A stretch of DNA of 48,247 nt, from positions 1 to 48,247 of the forward strand of contig ONGG01000021.1 in NCBI GenBank assembly GCA_900317305.1, given 5' to 3'. Position 1 is the stretch's first letter. Every line of letters starts with the position of its first letter. The position numbers and the translations under genes are program-made. This DNA is from an uncultured Prevotellaceae bacterium. Its GTDB lineage: Bacteria > Bacteroidota > Bacteroidia > Bacteroidales > Bacteroidaceae. Positions 24,925-32,921 of the stretch are shown here, piece after piece. Below the pieces are notes generated by a model, which saw only the letters and a program-made list of their open reading frames with translations, searched no databases and had not been told where the DNA came from.

Positions 24925-26550
24925 TTAGAAAGGAGTTCCATTAGAAGTAAATGTGACCCTTTTTTTGGTCAAGGGATGATTAAAAGTGATGCTCTCGGCA
25001 TGGAGGTAGAGACGGTCGGAGGGAGAACCGTAAAGGGTGTCGCCCTTGATGGGTCGGTTGAGTCCGTCGGGATGAGCACAATGCACACGCAACTGGTGGG
25101 TGCGACCGGTCTTGGGTTGCAGGATGACGCGTTGGCGGTCGGTAGTGGCGTAGCGCGTGACGGCTGGTTTGCCATGGACGTAGTCAACTTGTTGTCGTGG
25201 TCGGTCCAAAGGGTCGGCCGTCAGTGGCAGGGATATGATTCCCTCTGAAGGCATATCGGTTGGTAGTGGGCTTTCAAGCAGTGCCACATAAGTTTTCTCT
25301 ATGGTGCGATGATGGAATTGTGCTTGGAGGTCTTGGTGCGCTTGTTTGGTCTTGGCGGCCACAAGCAGTCCGGAGGTGGCCATGTCGAGACGGTGCACGA
25401 GCAGCGGGCCAGTGGCATTTGGACAATGATTGTGGACAAACGACCATACCGACTGTTGCGATATTTTTCCTGGTACAGAGAGCATTCCGGCAGGTTTGCA
25501 CAGCACGATAATCCATTCGTCTTCGTAGATAATCTCAGGAACGCTCTCGTTGGCCTGCTCCCATGGATTGTCGTCCACATCTACGCCTTGGAGCATAAAG
25601 GTGAGGATAGGAAGGCATTTGCCCCTACAGGCGGGGTAGTAGCCATGATGGCGGCGCAGTGTGCCCACCGGTGAGTTTCCCCACCAGAACTCGGCAATAG
25701 AGAGCGGCCGCAATTGATGCAGATATGCATACTGCAGTAGTTTGGGAGCGCAGCACTCTCCTGCCCCAGAGGGTGGGATGGGTGTGGAGGTGCCGGAGAA
25801 AATGTCGAGCAGATGGCGCTCCTCACCGAGGCCGTTTCGCACCTTGAAGTGGCTGAATAGCCAGCGCTGAAGTGCGTCGGAGCGCTGTTTACGCTCTTGC
25901 CTCAGTATGTTGGATTTTTCTTCCAATCGGTTTACCTTCTCGGCAAGGGGACTTAGCACCTCGGCATGTCTTTTCCTCATACGCCGAAGGTCGGCTTTCA
26001 TCTTTTGGCTCTCTCTCACCAATTCTTCCTCTGTGGGCGTTAGCTGGTCGGGGTGCGACAGTCTCGAGAGTCTGATTTGGTCTCGACTTTCTTTGGCCGC
26101 AGCCATTTTTTCCCTGAAGGTCATCTGTTCGGCTGATTGGAGCCGTTTGGTCTCCTCCCATCGCTTGTGGGCTTGTTGCCATTCCTCCGATTGTTCCAAT
26201 TGCAGCAACTGTTGGTTGATAAGGCTGATGGCGGATTCTTCTTGCTTGAAATAGCCGTCAGGTTGCAGGAAGTCGAAAACGGCCGGTACAAACCATTCCC
26301 AGTCATTCCGGTCGGCCAGCAGTCCGGAGTAGGCGGCAAGAAACCCCAGTTGGCCTTGCTCGTCTTCCACCACGAGCACGCCGAACATCTTTCCGCGACG
26401 GAGTTCCTCTTGCCATGCAGGCACAGACTCGATATACCGTCGCACTTCCTCTGCGGCTTGTTGACACAGGGGTGAGGGCAAGTAGCCGAAAGGGTTGTTG
26501 AGTCGCCCAGGGCGAGGCAAGTGGGAGTAAAGGGGATGGATGCACGACAT
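24925..26550 (-). CDS. RluA-family RNA pseudouridine synthase with long N-terminal extension
   Basis: Isomerises uridine to pseudouridine in rRNA or tRNA. The catalytic motif HRLDMATSG is at 386-394 with D389 as the catalytic aspartate, preceded by DEWIIVLCKPAGMLSVPG, as in RluA/RluC/RluD. The catalytic domain fills only the last 210 residues. The first 330 include a coiled-coil-rich region (about 105-235) and a segment FSGTSTPIPPSGAGECCAPK with a cysteine pair. No S4 domain is obvious. Long forms of this kind are found in Bacteroidota. The gene starts 8 bp after the DUF4450 gene and appears co-transcribed with it. Confidence 0.88.
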   Translation of the reverse strand: MSCIHPLYSHLPRPGRLNNPFGYLPSPLCQQAAEEVRRYIESVPAWQEELRRGKMFGVLVVEDEQGQLGFLAAYSGLLADRNDWEWFVPAVFDFLQPDGYFKQEESAISLINQQLLQLEQSEEWQQAHKRWEETKRLQSAEQMTFREKMAAAKESRDQIRLSRLSHPDQLTPTEEELVRESQKMKADLRRMRKRHAEVLSPLAEKVNRLEEKSNILRQERKQRSDALQRWLFSHFKVRNGLGEERHLLDIFSGTSTPIPPSGAGECCAPKLLQYAYLHQLRPLSIAEFWWGNSPVGTLRRHHGYYPACRGKCLPILTFMLQGVDVDDNPWEQANESVPEIIYEDEWIIVLCKPAGMLSVPGKISQQSVWSFVHNHCPNATGPLLVHRLDMATSGLLVAAKTKQAHQDLQAQFHHRTIEKTYVALLESPLPTDMPSEGIISLPLTADPLDRPRQQVDYVHGKPAVTRYATTDRQRVILQPKTGRTHQLRVHCAHPDGLNRPIKGDTLYGSPSDRLYLHAESITFNHPLTKKRVTFTSNGTPF

Positions 26551-26558
26551 GATGACAC

Positions 26559-29555
26559 CTATTTGAGCAGTGTGACGGCCATCAGCCCCATCACCACATC
26601 GTTGGAAAGGGTACGAAGGGTGAGTCGGCGGAGTTTTTTGCGCGGATTGAGCGGCATCTTCAGTATCTCGGCCGCCCCACAGTCGATAACCCTGGGTTCG
26701 GCACTGTCGGGATTGCCAGGAACGGTGTTCTCAAAAGCCCCTGTTCCGATGATAGGGGCCAGTTCGCGTGCTACGGTCCCACTGCCCAGGTGCACCCTAT
26801 AGGGACGGAGCGAGGCGGAGGAGAAAGCCAGTTGGTCGATGTAGTATTCTTGTTCGATGGGACACCAGTTGATGGGATTCTCCAAGTGCAGGGTGTCACA
26901 ACTGCCGTCACGGTATTCCACGCATACGATGCCGTTGTCGATGCGGCTCTGCATATTGTTGGTGCTGCCAGCCAGCAGCAGACAGGCATACGAGGCTTTT
27001 CCCTTGAGTGGGATGACCACACTGTCGGGATAGTTGTCCCATAATGACGTGTAGGCAATATTGGGTCCGATGGCAGGAGTGAGGAAACTGACGCCGATGC
27101 CAGTGTCGAAGAGTCCTTTCACGCTCTTCGCCCTGAGCCCGTCGTCCTCAATATGTGCCGTGCGCTGTGGCAAGCACCACTGCCCGATGCCTTGCCAGGG
27201 AATCTGCAGTGTGGTATAGGGTGGTCGTGGAGACAGATATTTGTTGCGGAAGATGTCGTCGACGTTGGCGTTCCATAGTTTGCTCATGTCGATAGGCACT
27301 TGTTTCTCACCGATGATGAAATCGGCCAAGCCTGCCAGGTCGATGTCCACATCCTCGTCATGGCCATTGGGTGCCATGGCGACTTCTGTGTCCGATGGAG
27401 CATCGTCATTGCGGAGGTTGGCAGTGAGCGTCTGCCGCTCTCGTGTCGACCCTTCTATCTCGAAAAATCGTCCGTTTCCCGTACCCACCCTAAGAATGAT
27501 GCGAAGAGGTTGGTTGAAATGTTGGGTGACGTCGTAGACAAGCCGTGAGCCTTCACGGTGAAAAGCGTATTCGAGATAGGGGGTGGAGATGCTGGCTTCC
27601 TCCCAGTCATCGGGCAGGGAGTATTGAATGATGCAGCGGCCGTTGAGCGCGTCGGGACGGATGCCGAAGAGACCGTTGACAATGGCACGGGCCGAGATGC
27701 CCACGTTGTCGCCGAAGTCGCGGTAGGCCTCGCTGCGGGCTTTGTCGTAGTAGCTGATTTGACCGAAATTACCTGGACATGCGGCCAGGAACATGCCATC
27801 GAGCACATCGCTCTTGAGCAGGCGGAATCCCTCTTCGTTCCGTCCTGCGATGAAATAGGCCAGTGCCATGTTCATCACCTCTTCATGGGCCACGTTGTTG
27901 GTGCTCCAGTCGTAGGGCAGCCAGTTGGTGGTGCTCATGGTGGCATAGTCGGTGCCGTCGTCGGCAGTCATCTGTCCTCCGCCAGCCCATTCCACAGGTA
28001 TGCGTGGCAGGTGGCGCCGGGCATAGGCCGTGGCTTGCCAGGCTTGTTCGGCACTGCAGGCCCCACAGTCGATGGGCGTATAGACCGACCAGATGGCAGC
28101 GCTCTTGTGCAGACGTCGGAGTCCCATCAGGTCTTCGTATTCGGCCCAGTGTCCTTCGTCGCCAAGCCAGAGACGCTGGTCCATGGCCTTGAGTATGGCG
28201 TTGGCCTCGCGGGCATATGGTGTGGGGTCCTCACCAATGATTTCAGCAATGTGTGCTGCCAACAGGTTGCCGCGGTAGTTATAGGCCGAAGAATGGGTCA
28301 CCGCTCCACCATTGTAGTAGAGCGCGTCGCTGGCCCAGATGCAGCAGTAGGCATCGTAGAGATGGTCGCCATCTGGGTCGAAATTGCGCTTCTCCCATTC
28401 AAAATGGGTCTTGAGGATGGGCCACATTTTACGCATGTAAACGGTGTCGGCATCGTAGCAGAAATGCCACAGCAGTTCGTCGATGTAGTTGAGGTTCATG
28501 TCGTAGTGGCTCATTTTGTTGGACTTGCCAGGCAACTTGCAGATATAGCCGTTGCTATACATGGGTGTGCCCCATCGTTCGGCGGCACGTGCCAGGTTGC
28601 AGGTGCTGTCTTGAGCGGGGTGGGGGTAGACGGGTGGCACATTGGTCACCATACTTCGGGCGTAGGCGTTGAAATGCGAGATGGCCCTCTCGTTCCATCC
28701 CAGCACGTCGGCCACATATCCCGCGCGCCATCCTGCCAGGGGCGTGCGCCATCCGCAACAGCCGTGCAGCCAGGTCTCGCCATCCCACAAGCCGTCGGCT
28801 GCGGCTACGAGGTTGGCGCCCAATGTGTTGATGTAGGGGTCGGGGGTACTGATGCGCAGATGGGAGAGAAGCGACTGACGCGACTGTTCCTCTTCCTCAA
28901 AATGTTGGGCGCCCAGCGTGTCGGCTACGAGTAGGTTTTCGGGAGTGAGCAGGATGAAAGAATTGCTGTCGCAAGTCCAGGATAGTTGCTGGAGGGGCAT
29001 GCCCTGACCTTCGAAACTGCTCCGAGGCTCCAGCCCATAGTCACCATCGCGCACCATTTTGTTTTTGGCCACAGGCCGTAAGATGGCTTGCAATTGTGGA
29101 GGTGAGGTAAAACCTTGTTGGTGAAACTGCCAGATGGCCCCCTCTGCGCTGTAGGTGGCCAGAGTGCTGATGTGCAGCGAGGCATCACCCCAACTCTCGT
29201 CACCAAGGGTGTAGTCGCGCCTTCCTCCTTTGTATCTTGCTTCGCAGAATGAGGTGGAGTCGAGGGGTAGCCATGTTGTACCGTTAAAGATATAGAAGGT
29301 GATGTTGACGCTGCGCTCCCGGTCGTAGGTGGCGAAGACGGGTCGGTCGCTGGTCTCAAGCCTGAACCGGGTGTGGCTGCCATAGAGTGGGCGGGTGTAG
29401 CGGTTGCCGCCATTGACGCATACGATGTCGCCCCCATCGGGGTAATAGTTCATCGTACGGGGCGGTTTCTTCACAGGTTGGCCTATGAGGGCCGAAGGTA
29501 TGGCTAGAAGAATGACGGCCAGGAGCGGAGCAAGGCATTTCATGTTGTTGGACAT
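26559..29555 (-). CDS. Exported DUF4450 protein, six-hairpin glycosidase-like
   Basis: The 998-residue protein has a signal peptide (MKCLAPLLAVILLAIPSALIGQ; its ATG at 29543 is an alternative start). The segment YYPDGGDIVCVNGGNRYTRP with GSHTRFRLETSDRPVFATYD is typical of the DUF4450 N-terminus. The middle holds an (alpha/alpha)6-barrel-like region with YDMNLNYIDELLWHFCYD and VEWAGGGQMTADDGTDYATM. DUF4450 proteins occur in Bacteroidota next to carbohydrate-active enzymes and probably act on plant or host glycans; the reaction is not known to me. It lies between a CE2-type esterase gene and the pseudouridine synthase gene, on one strand with small gaps. Confidence 0.8.
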   Translation of the reverse strand: MSNNMKCLAPLLAVILLAIPSALIGQPVKKPPRTMNYYPDGGDIVCVNGGNRYTRPLYGSHTRFRLETSDRPVFATYDRERSVNITFYIFNGTTWLPLDSTSFCEARYKGGRRDYTLGDESWGDASLHISTLATYSAEGAIWQFHQQGFTSPPQLQAILRPVAKNKMVRDGDYGLEPRSSFEGQGMPLQQLSWTCDSNSFILLTPENLLVADTLGAQHFEEEEQSRQSLLSHLRISTPDPYINTLGANLVAAADGLWDGETWLHGCCGWRTPLAGWRAGYVADVLGWNERAISHFNAYARSMVTNVPPVYPHPAQDSTCNLARAAERWGTPMYSNGYICKLPGKSNKMSHYDMNLNYIDELLWHFCYDADTVYMRKMWPILKTHFEWEKRNFDPDGDHLYDAYCCIWASDALYYNGGAVTHSSAYNYRGNLLAAHIAEIIGEDPTPYAREANAILKAMDQRLWLGDEGHWAEYEDLMGLRRLHKSAAIWSVYTPIDCGACSAEQAWQATAYARRHLPRIPVEWAGGGQMTADDGTDYATMSTTNWLPYDWSTNNVAHEEVMNMALAYFIAGRNEEGFRLLKSDVLDGMFLAACPGNFGQISYYDKARSEAYRDFGDNVGISARAIVNGLFGIRPDALNGRCIIQYSLPDDWEEASISTPYLEYAFHREGSRLVYDVTQHFNQPLRIILRVGTGNGRFFEIEGSTRERQTLTANLRNDDAPSDTEVAMAPNGHDEDVDIDLAGLADFIIGEKQVPIDMSKLWNANVDDIFRNKYLSPRPPYTTLQIPWQGIGQWCLPQRTAHIEDDGLRAKSVKGLFDTGIGVSFLTPAIGPNIAYTSLWDNYPDSVVIPLKGKASYACLLLAGSTNNMQSRIDNGIVCVEYRDGSCDTLHLENPINWCPIEQEYYIDQLAFSSASLRPYRVHLGSGTVARELAPIIGTGAFENTVPGNPDSAEPRVIDCGAAEILKMPLNPRKKLRRLTLRTLSNDVVMGLMAVTLLK

Positions 29556-29571
29556 TGGGAAGAAGAGAAGG

Positions 29572-30675
29572 TTATTGCACGATTTCCTGTGTGAGCTCCC
29601 ATCCCATGATGGCTGAAATCTGTGGTATCAGCGACATGGCTATCTTGCGCTGTCCTTGGTAGTTGGGATGCCAGTCGGCTCCCATGTCGCGCTCTACGGT
29701 CACCATGCCCGCCAATGGGTTGGCCATGAACACGTCGTCCATGCCTGCTGTGCGTTCGGCAAGGAGTCTCAGACAAGATTCCAGGTATCGGCCTGCGGAG
29801 TGTGGGGTGACGCAGAGAATCTTCACTCCCTTGTATTTGGAACGGATGGTGTCGATCATCTTCAGGTAGGCACCCACATATTGCTCGTCGGTGGGGATGG
29901 CTACGGGAGAGAAATCGTTGGTGCCCAAGTTGATGATGACCAGTTGCGGCTGGTAGAGGTCGAAACCATAAGGCTGGGTGCCATGGTCGTCGAACACCTG
30001 TGTGTAACGGGTCGACATGTTCACGTCGGAGATTTGTTTGGGGTCGGCCCAATCGCGCACCATACCCTGTCCGCTATGGGCGGTGAGGGCATAGTCGGCG
30101 TCAAAGTAGCGTGCGATGATGCAACCATAGGCTTTGTCGCAGTTCTCGGTCTCGATGCGGAACGGGTCGCTGGCTTTCTGGCTTTCCGTGCCATAGCCGC
30201 AGGTGTAGGAGTCGCCGTAGACCTCTATCATGCGTTCCTTGCGCTTCACGGGGGCTATTTGTCCGCCCTTGGGGAGAACGACCTGATGGATGGTCACCCG
30301 TCCGTATTGTCCTTCAGTGCATTTCTGCAAGCGAATCTTGTGCCAACGTTTGTCGTTCGTAGTGGCCAGGACCACGCGCTGTGGGGTGGTTCCCTCTATC
30401 TTGATTTTCTTTGTCCACTGTCCGTCGATGAAGATGTTGTGGTAACTTGTACCTTCTTCCGACACCAAGATGATGAATTGACTGCCCCAGAAAGAGGTTT
30501 CCATGTAGACTCCAGTCCAGTCGTAGCTTACCGACTCGTCGTCATTGACCAGCGTTCTGCCTACATAACTGATAGCAGGTGAGCTGGCGGAAAACGTGTT
30601 TTCCATGGCCATTGATTTGCTGGAAGGCAGGATGGTGGATAGCACAAGTGCCAAAAACAAAGCTGATGTTTTCAT
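29572..30675 (-). CDS. Secreted SGNH/GDSL esterase, carbohydrate esterase family 2-like
   Basis: The 367-residue product has a signal peptide (MKTSALFLALVLSTILPSSK), an N-terminal jelly-roll of about 110 residues (YDWTGVYMETSFWGSQFIIL), and an SGNH hydrolase domain with GDSYT (serine about 156), INLGTNDFSP for the N block and ADWHPNYQGQ for the catalytic Asp-His. This two-domain form is that of CE2 enzymes, which remove acetyl groups from xylan, mannan or similar glycans. The frame is open to 30756, but the signal peptide and the promoter box at 30700 place the start at 30675. It heads the esterase-DUF4450-RluA run. Confidence 0.88.
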   Translation of the reverse strand: MKTSALFLALVLSTILPSSKSMAMENTFSASSPAISYVGRTLVNDDESVSYDWTGVYMETSFWGSQFIILVSEEGTSYHNIFIDGQWTKKIKIEGTTPQRVVLATTNDKRWHKIRLQKCTEGQYGRVTIHQVVLPKGGQIAPVKRKERMIEVYGDSYTCGYGTESQKASDPFRIETENCDKAYGCIIARYFDADYALTAHSGQGMVRDWADPKQISDVNMSTRYTQVFDDHGTQPYGFDLYQPQLVIINLGTNDFSPVAIPTDEQYVGAYLKMIDTIRSKYKGVKILCVTPHSAGRYLESCLRLLAERTAGMDDVFMANPLAGMVTVERDMGADWHPNYQGQRKIAMSLIPQISAIMGWELTQEIVQ

Positions 30676-30699
30676 AACTATAAATGGTTGTGGATGATG

Positions 30700-30731
30700 C
30701 AAAAGTAATGCAAACCGATTAAAGTACCAAA
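30700..30731 (-). promoter_or_regulatory. Promoter of the esterase-DUF4450-RluA run
   Basis: Minus strand TTTG (30728-30731), a 20-base gap and TACTTTTG (30700-30707), a perfect consensus match. It leaves a leader of about 20 nt before the ATG at 30675. Confidence 0.72.
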
Positions 30732-30833
30732 AATAAATCCACTTTTCATCAGGCATGGCGATAGCATAACCTGTTGGTGTTTGTTAATGCATGGCCCCGC
30801 TTTTTCGGAGGGTGTCAATTAAATCGCGGGTGA

Positions 30834-31112
30834 ACTATAGTTGGGTATGATGCCATTGCCGTCGTTGCCACAGTTGTAGCAGGTCATGTGCAGGACTCTA
30901 AAAAGGTCAAATGGCCTTGGCATTATTGCGCTTTGGTGGTCTTGGGATTCGATTTGGTACAGCTTATAGAGAACTGTCTTTTTATGCATCCTTCTTTTAC
31001 CTCGTTCAGGGTGGCCGATTATGTGTTTTTTAATTTTGGCTCAATGTGGGTCATGGGCGAGACGCTGGCTTTGATAGTTCTTTTCTCGAAATTGAAATTG
31101 CGACACAATTAG
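30834..31112 (+). pseudogene. Remnant of a membrane protein (5' truncated)
   Basis: From just after a TGA at 30831 the frame reads TIVGYDAIAVVATVVAGHVQ, then KVKWPWHYCALVVLGFDLVQ, and ends LIVLFSKLKLRHN. It has two or three hydrophobic segments and protein-like composition, but no ATG or signal start. The only possible start is a GTG at 30888 in the middle of the protein-like stretch. It looks like the C-terminal end of a membrane protein such as an acyltransferase whose front is gone. The family is not recognised with confidence. It sits at the left edge of the polysaccharide locus beside a second wrecked gene. Confidence 0.4.
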
Positions 31113-31155
31113 ATTCTTTTTTGTCATTTAATTAAGATGATAAGCATTATTTGTT

Positions 31156-31163
31156 TAATTTTG
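31156..31163 (+). promoter_or_regulatory. Candidate -7 box at the left end of the polysaccharide locus
   Basis: TAATTTTG matches TAnnTTTG and lies 22 nt before the ATG of the ATP-grasp pseudogene. No TTTG stands at the right -33 distance. It may be the surviving promoter of the wrecked gene and could still read into the cytidylyltransferase gene. Confidence 0.35.
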
Positions 31164-31185
31164 CAGCATAATTAAACTGAAATAC

Positions 31186-31614
31186 ATGAATAAGAGTCTG
31201 AGGGATTATCTTTCGAGGGTGCCGTTCCGCCTTTCACCACTCTTTCCTGATTAGTTGTATTTATGTTTACAATTCTACTTCTCCATGGGACGAAGGCTTG
31301 ATTTAAAGCATCCTCGCACAATGGAAGAGAAATTGCAGTGGTTGAAGTTGCATCAGTGTTAACAACGGCTCACGGAGATGGTCGACAATCTTGCTGTCAA
31401 AAAATGATATCAAAGACTCTGGGATATGTATATGTGGCCCATGTATTAGCCATTTGAGATAGTGCCGACGACACAGGTATCAGTATCTTGCCTGTTAAGT
31501 TTGTGCTGAAGACCACCCACAACGCGGGCAACACTGGAGTGGTGGTTTGCAATGACAGACGAGCATTTTGGTGAGAAAATCAATCTTGCCCTTTGCAGGG
31601 ATAATCATGAATGA
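31186..31614 (+). pseudogene. Wrecked TupA-like ATP-grasp gene with internal deletion
   Basis: Read from the ATG at 31186 the frame gives MNKSLRDYLSRVPFRLSPLF, stop, then MGRRLDLKHPRTMEEKLQWL and further stops. A second frame gives LPVKFVLKTTHNAGNTGVVV, and the first frame returns with FGEKINLALCRDNHE before the TGA at 31612. Each piece aligns in order with the intact gene at 44969 (MGKKLHLDDPKTMNEKLQWL; LPDQFVLKTNHSGGNTGVVI; FGDKIDLSIVSHQKDN). The copy thus keeps the first 40 percent and the last 15 residues, has lost about 150 residues between, and carries at least three in-frame stops plus a frame change. Confidence 0.85.
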
Positions 31615-31673
31615 CCATTCAATCGAACCGTAGTTATATTTTAGGATTTTTTCTTACAAAACATCACATAACC

Positions 31674-32366
31674 ATGAATATCGCAGTTATCCTGGCAGGT
31701 GGCAGTGGCTCACGTCTCGGAGCCGCATTGCCCAAACAATTTCTTGAAGTTGATGGCAAGGAAATCATCACCTATACGATAGAGGCTTTCGAGCGTAATC
31801 CTCATATCGATGAGATTGTCATTGTGTCGAACCCCAATTACATAGAGAAGATGCGCGAGATCGTATCCCGTAACCGTTTTGTGAAGGTGCGGAAGATTCT
31901 CGAGGGAGGCAAGGAGCGCTACGACTCGAGCCTTGCAGCCATCAATGCCTATTCCGGTTCGTCTGATGTGTTGCTCCTGCACGATGGCGTGAGACCCATG
32001 GTAAGCCAACGCATCATCGATGACTGCGTGGCGGCTATGACCAACTACGATGCCGTAGGTGTGGCAGTGAAGACCACCGACACCATCGTTCAGGTCGATG
32101 GGAGAGGATGTATTGTGGCTACTCCTGCGCGCAGCACACTCCGCAATATGCAGACTCCACAGTGCTTCCGCCAGGGGGTTATCCGGCAGGCTTATGAGAA
32201 AGCTTTGCTCGATCCTGCTTTTGTTACCACAGACGATTGTGGCGTGGTTGCCAAATACATGCCAGATGTACCAGTCTTCATTGTAGAGGGCGATACCACC
32301 AATATCAAGGTGACCTACAAAGAGGATCTGGCCCTGATGAGCCAACTGTGCAGCCAAAATCATTGA
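31674..32366 (+). CDS. IspD/TarI-family cytidylyltransferase
   Basis: The 230-residue product has the family signature LAGGSGSRLGAALPKQF, LLHDGVRPMVS and the end segment GDTTNIKVTYKEDL. IspD makes CDP-methylerythritol in isoprenoid synthesis; TarI-type relatives make CDP-ribitol or similar for wall and capsule polymers. Its place at the head of a polysaccharide locus with a LicD gene favours the second role, but motifs alone do not decide. The frame is open to 31611; the ATG at 31674 is chosen because the conserved sequence begins there. No reductase of the TarJ type is present in the window. Confidence 0.82.
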   Translation: MNIAVILAGGSGSRLGAALPKQFLEVDGKEIITYTIEAFERNPHIDEIVIVSNPNYIEKMREIVSRNRFVKVRKILEGGKERYDSSLAAINAYSGSSDVLLLHDGVRPMVSQRIIDDCVAAMTNYDAVGVAVKTTDTIVQVDGRGCIVATPARSTLRNMQTPQCFRQGVIRQAYEKALLDPAFVTTDDCGVVAKYMPDVPVFIVEGDTTNIKVTYKEDLALMSQLCSQNH

Positions 32367-32467
32367 AGTGGTGTCTTGCAACGAGCCATTCTCTTTGGAA
32401 AACTGCGAAATTGCTTGCCTGAAAGAAAAAAAAGTATTGATTTTATATATAAAATGATTTTTTTTCT

Positions 32468-32475
32468 TACCTTTG
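32468..32475 (+). promoter_or_regulatory. Probable -7 box upstream of the Wzy-like gene
   Basis: TACCTTTG, the same octamer as at pyridoxal kinase, the flavoprotein and the opine dehydrogenase. The -33 region is only T-rich. The 37 bases starting here match the 37 bases starting at the opine dehydrogenase box (45898) at 26 positions. Confidence 0.45.
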
Positions 32476-32632
32476 TGCCTCGAAAGCAATATAGCAGTTG
32501 ACTGTGAACGCTGCGAGAAGAATATGTGTGAAATTCATGCTTGCCTTGTAGATATTCATCAAATGTGGATATAAAGGTTTGTTGTGGGTTTCCGTTGACA
32601 TGTGATATCTCCAAGGCGGTGTTTGCAATTCA

Positions 32633-32836
32633 TTATTTCTGCGTCCTCACACTTCGTTTTTTTCTAATAAAAGCGAAGAAGGTGAGTTGTGCGCTTACAT
32701 TTCGAATTGCCCAGACATAGTGCTCAACTTCAGTCATACTGTTTGCTTCTCTTGGTTTAATTAGTTCACAATCAATAATATATTGCTGTTTTTGCCTTTT
32801 GCACAATGGTTGAATTGCTTGAGCGTCTATCATCAT
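32633..32836 (-). pseudogene. Possible gene relic inside the leader of the Wzy-like gene
   Basis: A minus-strand frame reads MMIDAQAIQPLCKRQKQQYI and ends FFAFIRKKRSVRTQK. The same frame is open upstream to 32929 as YGINSSTTYEEEEIAPPYGS followed by PQPNEKSHPFA, with no start codon before MMID. The composition looks protein-like, yet no family is recognised and it overlaps the start of the Wzy-like gene. It may be a 5'-truncated relic or chance. Confidence 0.2.
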
Positions 32837-32921
32837 TGCAAATGGGTGACTTTTTTCATTTGGCTGGGGAGAACCGTAAGGTGGTGCTATCTCCTCCTCC
32901 TCATAAGTTGTAGATGAGTTT

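Larger units (their letters stand above)
32367..32921. other. Non-coding 555-bp gap with a promoter and a possible relic on the minus strand
   Basis: The gap between the cytidylyltransferase and Wzy-like genes holds a TACCTTTG box at 32468-32475 and a minus-strand open frame (below). I saw no terminator hairpin, repeat or RNA gene in it. It is AT-rich. If the promoter drives the Wzy-like gene, its leader is about 440 nt. Confidence 0.5.

Noticed and set aside
27558-28934. 458-codon frame antisense to the DUF4450 gene
   Set aside because: Same reason: an antisense shadow with no domain, no promoter and no plausible start context.
32633-32836. Transposase fragment in the gap before the Wzy-like gene
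   Set aside because: The IDAQAIQ start recalls IS5-type transposases (DSQSVK), but the rest of the transposase pattern and inverted repeats are missing, so it is listed only as a possible relic.
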